A stretch of DNA of 64,000 nt, taken from the NCBI RefSeq assembly GCF_001455965.1, contig NZ_LKKO01000058.1:162213-226212 (forward strand), in the 5' to 3' direction. Position numbers and translations under genes: made by a program. Positions 36,822 to 44,405 of this stretch are shown here, in pieces. Positions within the stretch are counted from its first letter, which is position 1; each line of letters starts with the position of its first letter. A model generated the notes under the pieces. It was not told the DNA's origin, searched no databases, and saw nothing but the letters and a program-made list of their open reading frames with translations. The stretch comes from Methylobacterium sp. GXS13 (GTDB lineage Bacteria; Pseudomonadota; Alphaproteobacteria; Rhizobiales; Beijerinckiaceae).

Positions 36822-37727
36822 CTAAGGGATGCGCATGTCGCGCAGGACACGGTCGTGGAACCCCTTCACCGGTCCGGCATGGACCAGCTCCCACTCGTCG
36901 AGCACTGCCGCCATCGTGGTCGAGGCGCCGCGCAGATGCTGGGCGATCTGCAGGACCCGGTCGACGCAATCGGCAGCGTGAAACGCACGGCCTTCCGCGG
37001 TGGCATCGTCCGGCAGCACAGCCCGCGCCCGCTCGACCTGCCCGCGCAGGGGCCCGTCGAGTTCGGACATTGCCCAGGCGGTCGTCACGGCCATGATCGG
37101 GCCGAGATGATCGCCGAGCAGCATCTCGCCGGTGAAGCCGGCATCCGGCATCGCGGCGTTGTGGAAGTGATGCGCCATGGCGGCGAGGAACACGGTCCCG
37201 GGATCGGCCCGGTAGAACGGGCTGAGGCAGACGCCGTAGACCGCCACGATCAGGCAGTGCTCGGCATGATTCTCCGGGGGCTCCAGCAGGATCCGGGCAC
37301 GGCCCGGGCAGGTCACCCCCGCCCGCGGCTGCTTCGCCAGTGCTGACACGAAGGCCGGCACCGGTCCGGGCCGGCCCGGCGGCCGCGGCGCAAGCCGGCC
37401 GCGCAGTCGATCCCGCAAGTCCGGATCGAGATCGCCGGTGACAGCGTCGAAGCCCGCCACCAGCACTTCCGAGGCCGCCGTCTCCGAGAGCCCCGCCGCC
37501 GCCAGGAAGGCGGCGTCGAGGTCGCAGAGGCGGGTCGCGGCCAACGTCGTCGCGGTGATGTCGAGGGCGACATCGTCCGGTGCGGCGCCGCCGGTGAGCA
37601 GACTCCAGCCCTGCGCGAATAGCCGTTCGGCGATCGACCCTTCGCGGCCCGCCGAATGGACGCGCTTGAGGTCGTTCATCTCGACGAAGAGTTCGCGCAG
37701 AGCGGCCGGCGCCGCCGCGTCGGACAT
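36822..37727 (-). CDS. HD-superfamily-like protein of unknown function
   Basis: A 301-residue all-helical protein. The central part has the spacing of an HD domain: ENHAEHCLIVAVYG (His154, His157), then AAMAHHFHNA (His186, His187, His189), and later GDHLG (Asp206, His207) and FHAADCVD (His250, Asp253). The canonical HD pair reads HH here. HD-fold enzymes include phosphohydrolases and di-iron oxygenases such as myo-inositol oxygenase; which applies is unknown. The ATG overlaps the ino1 stop (TGATG). Confidence 0.6.
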   Translation of the reverse strand: MSDAAAPAALRELFVEMNDLKRVHSAGREGSIAERLFAQGWSLLTGGAAPDDVALDITATTLAATRLCDLDAAFLAAAGLSETAASEVLVAGFDAVTGDLDPDLRDRLRGRLAPRPPGRPGPVPAFVSALAKQPRAGVTCPGRARILLEPPENHAEHCLIVAVYGVCLSPFYRADPGTVFLAAMAHHFHNAAMPDAGFTGEMLLGDHLGPIMAVTTAWAMSELDGPLRGQVERARAVLPDDATAEGRAFHAADCVDRVLQIAQHLRGASTTMAAVLDEWELVHAGPVKGFHDRVLRDMRIP

Positions 37728-38917
37728 CAGTGGACGCCGAGCCAGTCGAGGAGCATCGCTTCCTGCTTGCCGAAGGCGTGCTCCGGCCCGTGGCCGTTCT
37801 TCACCATCGGGGCCTTGAAGAAGGTCGAGAGCTGCTCCTGCACGCCGCCATCACCGCGCTTCTTCGCGAGATCGAGCACGCGGGCGATCTCGATCACCAG
37901 CGGTGCGGCGAGGATCGAGTCCTTGCAGAGGAAGTTGACCTTGATCTGCATCCGCTGGCCCATGAAGCCGGTGACGTCGATGTTGTCCCAGGCTTCCTTG
38001 TCGTCGCCGCGGGGACGGTAATAGTGGATGTGCACCAGATGGTCCTCGACCGGGTAGCCGAGGATCGAGTCGAGCACCGTGCCCTTGGTGTTCAGCTTCG
38101 ACTGCAGCGAGTTCGGGTCGTTCAGGGCCAGCCCGTCGCGGTTGCCTAGGATGTTGGTCGAGAACCAGCCGTCGACATGGAGGGCGCGGGCCTTGAAGGC
38201 CGGTGCCAGCACCGTCTTCATCATGGTCTGGCCGGTCTTGCCGTCCTTTCCGGCCACCGGGACGTTCATCTCCGTGGCCAGCCCGAGCAAGGCCGGCACG
38301 TCGGCCGCGATGCTCGGGGTAAAGTTGGCGTAGGGGATGCCGCTCTTGATCGCCGCATAGGCGTAGAGCATCGCGGGCGAGATCGCCTCGTCGCTGGAAT
38401 CCAGGCCCTTCTCGAAGGCGGCGGTTGAGTTGAGGGTCGGATCGTTAAGGTCCGGCCAACGCTCCGTGGAGGCGAGGTTCACCACCACCACCTCATCGAG
38501 GTTGCTCTCCTTCTGGAAGCGCCGCAGGTCGTTGGCGATGACCGAGACCGCCTCGCGGTGATCCTTGGCGACGATGCGGTTCGTGCCATCGATGTTCTTG
38601 CAGAACTTGGCGCTGCCGACCGCGGGCCAGGGCGTGATGCCCTTGAGCGCCTGGGCACCGTCCTCGATGTCGTCCTTCGACAGCACGCCGTGACCGGACG
38701 CAGCCGAGGCGAGGTCATCGCCGTTGAGGTCCCACCCGCCGAACACGAGGTCCTTGTAATCGGCCATGCCTGCCACGGAGAGGCCGGCGAGCGGCAGTCC
38801 ATCCAGCCGGTTCGATCCGGATTTGATCATTTCGATGCCGGCGATGGCAGTGGTGGCGACAGCGCCACCCATGCCAACGAACGCGACGCCGACGCGGCGA
38901 CCGGTCTGCATGCTCAT
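37727..38917 (-). CDS. ino1: Inositol-3-phosphate synthase
   Basis: A 396-residue myo-inositol-1(3)-phosphate synthase. It has an NAD-binding start VGVAFVGMGGAVATTAI, the conserved GKDGKTGQTMMKTVLAP with catalytic lysines, and the NILGNRDGLALNDP and SK region. It converts glucose-6-phosphate to inositol-3-phosphate. It is the first gene of a minus-strand run of coupled genes, so inositol phosphate is the likely starting metabolite for the locus. A candidate EcfG-type promoter lies at 38992-39016, giving a leader of about 70 nt. Confidence 0.95.
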   Translation of the reverse strand: MSMQTGRRVGVAFVGMGGAVATTAIAGIEMIKSGSNRLDGLPLAGLSVAGMADYKDLVFGGWDLNGDDLASAASGHGVLSKDDIEDGAQALKGITPWPAVGSAKFCKNIDGTNRIVAKDHREAVSVIANDLRRFQKESNLDEVVVVNLASTERWPDLNDPTLNSTAAFEKGLDSSDEAISPAMLYAYAAIKSGIPYANFTPSIAADVPALLGLATEMNVPVAGKDGKTGQTMMKTVLAPAFKARALHVDGWFSTNILGNRDGLALNDPNSLQSKLNTKGTVLDSILGYPVEDHLVHIHYYRPRGDDKEAWDNIDVTGFMGQRMQIKVNFLCKDSILAAPLVIEIARVLDLAKKRGDGGVQEQLSTFFKAPMVKNGHGPEHAFGKQEAMLLDWLGVH

Positions 38918-38991
38918 CGGAAAATAGTGTCCTTGTGGGGACGCGCGTCGCGTCTGGGGAAAGAGTAGTCGACCCCCCCGGGGCGATATCT

Positions 38992-39016
38992 AACTGGCTC
39001 GATCGTGGCCCGTTCC
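38992..39016 (-). promoter_or_regulatory. Candidate EcfG promoter of the ino1-ycaO operon
   Basis: Minus strand GGAAC (39016-39012), 16 bases, AGTT (38995-38992): perfect -35, three of four -10 bases, correct spacing. Predicted start about 38985. The remaining bases of the 324-base gap (38918-39241) hold no gene that I can support. Confidence 0.45.
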
Positions 39017-39241
39017 AAGTCGAATGCGACAACTTTGCGCCTGCGGGGAGCCCGGCGCGGCCGGATCAGGGCGTTAAGGCGGCCTGAAAAAGCAGGGTTA
39101 ACCCTTCGTTGACCGTGCCACGGTTGAATCACGGGGCCGTCCCATTCTGGTCACGGCAAGCGCCGATAGGGCCGCCGCCTACGAGAAACCGGCCGCCAGA
39201 CGCCGGACCGACACAAGGGACAATCTGGAAGAGGACCAACG

Positions 39242-40504
39242 ATGGGGGTTTTCCCGGAGCCGGCGCGTTGCGCCGACGACGTGAGCCGACTCGTGCCCAG
39301 CGCGAGCTTTTGTGAGACTGAAACCGTGGCGTGGCTGCCGCGGGCCGGACGCAGGAACGGGCGCCGGTCACTTTGCTGCATCGGCCGCAATGGCCTTCGC
39401 CGCCTCACAGGGACCCTGGCTTTGGGCGTTGTCGCCGGGTTCGGACTGCCGCAGGCGGCCTTCGCGCCGGCCTTCTTCGCGCCGTCCGCTCAGGCCCATG
39501 ACCGCATCGACACCAGCCCGCGCGCTGCCCGGGCACTCGCCGCCGAGGGCGAGACCGGCTGGATGCAGGCAGGCGGATTGGATCGGGGCCTGCGGGCCGG
39601 ATTCGCAGACACGGCGCCGACCGAGGGCGCTGCAGACTGGACCGGATTGCCCGTCGAGGACCAAGAGCCGCCAACCGTCGCCCTGATCCAAGAGGACCTC
39701 GCAACCCTGCCTCGGGTGATCCAGGAGCAAGGCGAGGATGCGGTCCGGTTCGGTGAGCGCAGCGTGCCGCGCAAGGTGGTGGACACGATCGTGAAGGCCT
39801 CCGATGAGGCCGGCGTCGATCCGGTCTACATGATGGCCTTGGCCGACAAGGAATCGAGCTTCGACACGGATGCCAAGGCGGGGACCTCCTCGGCGCAGGG
39901 CTTGTTCCAATTCGTCACCCGGACTTGGTTGGAGATGATCCGCGATTACGGTCCCCGCTACGGCCTGAGCGAAGAAGCCGCTGCCGTGAAGGGCCGGGGC
40001 TCCGCGATCACCGTGGCCGGCACCATGCGTGCCCGGGTTCTGGGCCTGCGCAACGATCCCCGCGTCGCCGCTCTGATGGCGGCTGAGTTGATCAAGCGCG
40101 ACCGCGAGCGGATCGAGGCGAAGGTCGGGCGGGCGCTCACCACCACCGAGCTGTATCTCGCCCACTTCCTCGGCAGCGCCAGCGCCGGACGCTTCCTTTC
40201 GCTGTCCTCCGAGAAGCCCGACGAGGTGGCGGGTCGTGAGTTCCGCAGTGCCGCCCGGGCCAATCGCAACCTGTTTACTGAGAAATCCGGTGGCAAGCGC
40301 CGCAGCCTAACAGTCGCGGAGTTGCACGGTCGGATCGACGACATGATCGACCGTCGCCTGACCCGCTACCAGGGCGTCGCCGCAGTGGCGGGCGCCCCCG
40401 ACAAGGCACCGACCTCGACCGAGACCGCGACGAACGAGCCCGACAAAGTCCCGGACAACCGCCGCGTGGAGGTGACGGAGGCGCTGCCCCCGGACGGCGT
40501 CTGA
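39242..40504 (+). CDS. Lytic transglycosylase-like (SLT) exported protein
   Basis: A 420-residue protein with a long basic N-region and a hydrophobic export signal around residues 55-75. A variable linker precedes the SLT fold (about 180-330) with the catalytic Glu in ALADKESSFD and GLFQFVTRTWLEMI. The C-terminal tail is polar and threonine/aspartate-rich. It would cleave peptidoglycan glycan strands in the periplasm. The start is uncertain because the N-terminal 50 residues before the signal are unusual; later start codons are possible. Divergent from ino1. Confidence 0.82.
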   Translation: MGVFPEPARCADDVSRLVPSASFCETETVAWLPRAGRRNGRRSLCCIGRNGLRRLTGTLALGVVAGFGLPQAAFAPAFFAPSAQAHDRIDTSPRAARALAAEGETGWMQAGGLDRGLRAGFADTAPTEGAADWTGLPVEDQEPPTVALIQEDLATLPRVIQEQGEDAVRFGERSVPRKVVDTIVKASDEAGVDPVYMMALADKESSFDTDAKAGTSSAQGLFQFVTRTWLEMIRDYGPRYGLSEEAAAVKGRGSAITVAGTMRARVLGLRNDPRVAALMAAELIKRDRERIEAKVGRALTTTELYLAHFLGSASAGRFLSLSSEKPDEVAGREFRSAARANRNLFTEKSGGKRRSLTVAELHGRIDDMIDRRLTRYQGVAAVAGAPDKAPTSTETATNEPDKVPDNRRVEVTEALPPDGV

Positions 40505-40516
40505 TGCCACTCCGCG

Positions 40517-42121
40517 TCAATGCCCGCCTGCCGGGGCGCCGCCACCAAGCTTGACCGTTCTCAGGCTCAGCGCGAGTGGCACCGCACAGGCGGCCACCAA
40601 GCCGAGTACCCAGAACACATCGATATAGGCCCAGTAGGCCACTTGGGTCTGAAGCACGCTGCCGATCCAGGCGGTCGCCTGGCTCTGGGCCTCGACGCCT
40701 GCATAGCCGTGCTCGGAGAAGTACTGCGTCGCCTGCCGCATGGTCTCCTGGTAGGCCGGCGCCGCCGGGTTGACGCTCTCGACAAGCCGGCTCTGATGGA
40801 ACTGGCTGCGATAAGCCAAGATGTTCTGGGCGAGCGACACGCCCATCGAGCCGCCGACGTTGCGGGCGACGTTGATCAGAGCCGAGGCCTGATCGGTCTG
40901 GTCCTTACGCAGGCCCTCGTACGACGCGGAAGTGATCGACAGGAACACCATCGGCAGCCCGATGCCGATATAGACTCGTGACCAGGCAAAGAACGCGAAG
41001 GTCGTCGTCCCGTTGATCCGCGTCAGGTCGTACATCCCGAGCGCCACGATGGTCATGCCGGCGGCGATCAGCCATTTCGGCTGCACGTAGGCCGAGGCAC
41101 GGCCGGTGAGGAACATCATCACGACGGTGACGATACCGCCCGGGCCCAGCACGAGACCCGAAAGCGTGGCGGTGTAGCCGTAATATTCCTGCGTGATCTG
41201 CGGGATGAACTGCGTCGTCGAGATCAGGATCGCCCCGGTGAACATCATCACCAGGAAGCAGGAGCCGAACTGGCGATTGCCGATCAGGCGCAGGTCGACC
41301 GCCGGGTTCTTGCGGGTGAGGAGCCACGGGATCATGGCGACGAACGAGACGACCACGAGGACGCCCGACACGTTCATCAGGGTCGAGGTGCCGAACCAGT
41401 CCTTCCGCTGCCCCTCGTCGAGGATCACTTCCAGCGAGCCGAGAAACAGGGCGACCAGCAGGAAGCCGACGACATCGAACCGGATGCCCTTGCGCACCAG
41501 GGCGCGGCGCTCCTTCTTGGCAGCGTCGCTGTCCTCAATGAGCCAGTACATCAGCCCGAGCGCGATCACGCCGATCGGCCCGTTGATCAAGAAGCACCAG
41601 TGCCAGGAGGCGTTGTCCGACAGCCAACCGCCGAGCGTCGGGCCGATCACCGGCGCAACCACGATGGCGACACCGTAGAGGGCGAAGGCCTGCCCGCGCT
41701 TTTCGGGCGGAAACGAATCCGCCAGGATCGACTGTGCCAGCGGGGCCATGCCGCCGCCGCCGAGCCCCTGAAGCACCCGGAACAGCAGCAGCGATTCGAG
41801 GCTCCAAGCGAAGCCACATAGGATCGACGCGATGGTGAACAGGCCCACCGACCACATGAAGAACGCCTTGCGGCCGTAGCGCTTGGCCAGAAAGCTCGAC
41901 GCAGTCAGCGTGATGGCGTTGGCCACCAGGTAGCTGGTCACCACCCAGGCCGCTTCGTCGGGCCCGACCGCGAGGCCACCGGAGATGTACCGCAGAGCGA
42001 CGTTGGCGATGGTGGTGTCGAGCACCTCCATGAAAGTCGCGAGTGCCACCACGCCAGCGATCAGCCACGGATTGTGTCCGCCGGGGGCCTTATCGGAAGA
42101 TGCCTGGCCCTTGCCGGCCAT
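40517..42121 (-). CDS. emrB: DHA2-family MFS drug efflux transporter (EmrB-like)
   Basis: A 534-residue protein with 14 predicted membrane helices. It contains the DHA2 hallmarks MEVLDTTIANVAL and LQGLGGGGMAPLAQ and motif C GPTLGGWLSD. It exports hydrophobic drugs by proton antiport, working with the membrane-fusion protein encoded immediately upstream and an outer-membrane channel that is not in the window. The ATG at 42121 was chosen; a GTG at 42130 would overlap the emrA stop (GTGA). Confidence 0.92.
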   Translation of the reverse strand: MAGKGQASSDKAPGGHNPWLIAGVVALATFMEVLDTTIANVALRYISGGLAVGPDEAAWVVTSYLVANAITLTASSFLAKRYGRKAFFMWSVGLFTIASILCGFAWSLESLLLFRVLQGLGGGGMAPLAQSILADSFPPEKRGQAFALYGVAIVVAPVIGPTLGGWLSDNASWHWCFLINGPIGVIALGLMYWLIEDSDAAKKERRALVRKGIRFDVVGFLLVALFLGSLEVILDEGQRKDWFGTSTLMNVSGVLVVVSFVAMIPWLLTRKNPAVDLRLIGNRQFGSCFLVMMFTGAILISTTQFIPQITQEYYGYTATLSGLVLGPGGIVTVVMMFLTGRASAYVQPKWLIAAGMTIVALGMYDLTRINGTTTFAFFAWSRVYIGIGLPMVFLSITSASYEGLRKDQTDQASALINVARNVGGSMGVSLAQNILAYRSQFHQSRLVESVNPAAPAYQETMRQATQYFSEHGYAGVEAQSQATAWIGSVLQTQVAYWAYIDVFWVLGLVAACAVPLALSLRTVKLGGGAPAGGH

Positions 42122-42126
42122 CGTGG

Positions 42127-43377
42127 TCACCGCACCGTGACGGTAGGCACGATCGACATGCCGGGGCCGATCGACACGTCCGTCGGCCAATCCTTGACGA
42201 CGATCTTCACGGGGATGCGCTGCGTGACCTTCACGTAATTGCCGGTCGCGTTCTGAGCCGGCAACAGGCTGAAGGCCGTACCGGAACCGGGCTGGACGGA
42301 GGCCACCGTGCCGTGGATCGTCCGGCCCGGATAGGCATCGATCACAAGGTCTACGGGCTGGCCCGGACGCATGTCGGTGATCTGGGTCTCCTTGTAATTT
42401 GCCGTCACCCAGATGTCGTCCGGCACGAACATCGAGAGGCTCTGACCGGCCTGCGCGTACGCCCCGATGCCGCCGGTCAAGCGCACGACGCGCCCAGGCT
42501 GCACGGCCCTGAGCGTAGTATAGCCGAGATTCAGCTCCGCTTGCTCGACCTGCGCCTTGTCGCGGGCCATCTGCGCCTGAGTCGAGGCCTTCTGGGCCTG
42601 CAGGGAGCCGATCTGCTTCTGAGCGGCGACCACGCTGGCATTGGCGCTCTGCACCGAGGCTTGGCGCTGCTGGAGCGTCGAAGTCGCAGACTGCGATTGC
42701 TGAACGGAGCCCGAGCCGCGCTCCGCCAAGTCCTTGTAACGGGCCGCGTCCTCCTGGGCGAATTTCAGCGCCGCCTCTGCGGTGGAGACTTGGGCCTTGG
42801 ACACATCGATGTTGGCGTATTGGGCCTGGATCTGGGCGTCGATGTTCTTGATCGCGGCTTCGTCGGCCACGACCTGGGCCTTGGCCTGCTCCAGGGCGAT
42901 CCGGTAGTCTCGCTGATCGATCTGGAACAGCATCTGCCCAGCGTCGACATGCTGATTGTCGGTAACCGGCACCTCGACCAGATAACCGCCGACTTTCGGC
43001 TGAATCGCGATGCTGCGGGCATCGACGAACGCGTCGTCGGTGCTCTCGTAAGGGTGCATGTACAGGAGCCAGTAGAAGAACACGCCGACGCACAGCGCGA
43101 CCACCGCGAGGCCCCCGAACAGGAACGCCCAGGGGTGGCGGCGCAGGATATTCGGTCGCTGTTCCTCGTCCTCCGGCTTGCCGTCCTGCTCGGGCTCTTC
43201 GTCCGAAGCACGCTGATCTTCGTCGCCCTCTTGGGCCAGTTTGCGCGCGGTCTCACCATCCGAATGGGAACCGTCGCGTCGAAGATCCAGAATGTCGCGA
43301 TCGGGAGCGTCGGGCCGGCCTTCGGCCTGAACAGGGCGCGACGCAGGCTCGGCAGCCTGCCGCTGATCGTCAAACAT
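42127..43377 (-). CDS. emrA: HlyD/EmrA-type membrane fusion protein
   Basis: A 416-residue periplasmic adaptor with an acidic, disordered cytoplasmic N-terminus (about 1-78), one membrane helix (about 84-106), the biotinyl-lipoyl half-motifs, a long alanine/glutamine-rich coiled-coil hairpin (about 160-290) and beta-barrel domains ending IVPTVTVR. It bridges EmrB to an outer-membrane channel. The first gene of the pair, 5 bases before emrB. The acidic N-terminal extension is longer than in E. coli EmrA. Confidence 0.92.
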   Translation of the reverse strand: MFDDQRQAAEPASRPVQAEGRPDAPDRDILDLRRDGSHSDGETARKLAQEGDEDQRASDEEPEQDGKPEDEEQRPNILRRHPWAFLFGGLAVVALCVGVFFYWLLYMHPYESTDDAFVDARSIAIQPKVGGYLVEVPVTDNQHVDAGQMLFQIDQRDYRIALEQAKAQVVADEAAIKNIDAQIQAQYANIDVSKAQVSTAEAALKFAQEDAARYKDLAERGSGSVQQSQSATSTLQQRQASVQSANASVVAAQKQIGSLQAQKASTQAQMARDKAQVEQAELNLGYTTLRAVQPGRVVRLTGGIGAYAQAGQSLSMFVPDDIWVTANYKETQITDMRPGQPVDLVIDAYPGRTIHGTVASVQPGSGTAFSLLPAQNATGNYVKVTQRIPVKIVVKDWPTDVSIGPGMSIVPTVTVR

Positions 43378-43499
43378 GGCGTCTCATCACCACCGGATGG
43401 ACCGGCCGCCGAGCGGCGGCCGGGCTGTACTCATGCCCGCCTCGGTCACCAAAAGTCGCCGGCCGCACCAAGGTTCCGCCCCGCGTGCGACCGTGCTCA

Positions 43500-43524
43500 G
43501 GAACGCTTGTCGCAGTGCGGCGTT
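43500..43524 (+). promoter_or_regulatory. EcfG promoter of hdeD
   Basis: GGAAC (43500-43504), 16 bases, CGTT (43521-43524), a perfect consensus. Predicted start about 43531, 46 nt before the hdeD ATG. Confidence 0.75.
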
Positions 43525-43576
43525 CTGCGGGCGAACCGACTGGGCACGCGCGCCCGGCGCGTTCCGGAGTTCCGCC

Positions 43577-44236
43577 ATGATCAGCACCCCGTCACCGACA
43601 CCCCAGGGCCCGGGCTACGGTTCGACTGCGACGTCCCCATCCGGCATTCCACTCACCGGAGCCGCCCGGCTCGACGCCATGAGCGCGTCGCTCGCCCGGA
43701 ACTGGTGGCTTATCGCCCTGCGCGGGGTGATCGCGATCCTCTTCGGCGTCGTGGCCTTCGCGGCGCCCGCGGCGTTCGTGCTGTCGCTGGTGCTCTTGTT
43801 CGCCGGTTACATGCTCGTCGACGGGATCTTCGCCATCGTCGGCGCGGTGCGGGCCGCACAGCGGCATGAGCGCTGGGGCTTCCTGCTCCTTGAAGGCATC
43901 GTCGATATCATCGTCGCCGTGGCGGCCGCGCTGGTGCCGGCGGCCGCGGTCTGGGCGTTCGTGCTGCTGCTCGCCGCCTGGGCGCTCGTGACCGCGGGCC
44001 TGATGATCGCCGCCGCTTTCCGGCTGCATCTCCATTACGGGCGGTGGTGGCTGGGACTGGGCGGCCTCGTCTCGATCCTGTTCGGCATCGCGTTGATCCT
44101 GGAGCCGGGCATGTCGGCCCTGGTCCTGACCTGGTGGATCGGCGCCTACAGCTTCGCGTTCGGCGTGCTCCTGCTGATCCTGGCCATCAAGCTGCGCAGC
44201 CGCCATGGGGCCGCCGGACCGGTCGTCGGGCGGTAA
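43577..44236 (+). CDS. hdeD: HdeD family membrane protein
   Basis: A 219-residue DUF308/HdeD protein: about 40 hydrophilic residues, then six membrane helices in three repeated pairs. It starts at NWWLIALRGVIAILFGVVAF and ends with a short basic tail. In E. coli HdeD acts in acid resistance at high cell density; here the perfect EcfG promoter ties it to the general stress response. An ATG at 43376 in the same frame is rejected because it lies upstream of the promoter. Confidence 0.9.
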   Translation: MISTPSPTPQGPGYGSTATSPSGIPLTGAARLDAMSASLARNWWLIALRGVIAILFGVVAFAAPAAFVLSLVLLFAGYMLVDGIFAIVGAVRAAQRHERWGFLLLEGIVDIIVAVAAALVPAAAVWAFVLLLAAWALVTAGLMIAAAFRLHLHYGRWWLGLGGLVSILFGIALILEPGMSALVLTWWIGAYSFAFGVLLLILAIKLRSRHGAAGPVVGR

Positions 44237-44405
44237 TCGCCTGCGCCGGCCCGGTCATCCGCCAGTCTGCGTGGCGCGGGGCACACGGTCGCCGCTCCTC
44301 GATCGCTGCGGGCGGATATCGCCCGTTTGTCGATGGGACACGCACCCGAATGCAGCTTAGAACGCGGCATCGACCGGACAGGCCGGTCCCGGAACACGCA
44401 TCGCG

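Noticed and set aside
28076..38917. Reading the cluster as a mycothiol pathway
   Set aside because: No MshC-like cysteine ligase or MshD-like acetyltransferase is present, and YcaO, Gfo/Idh and methyltransferase are not part of that pathway.
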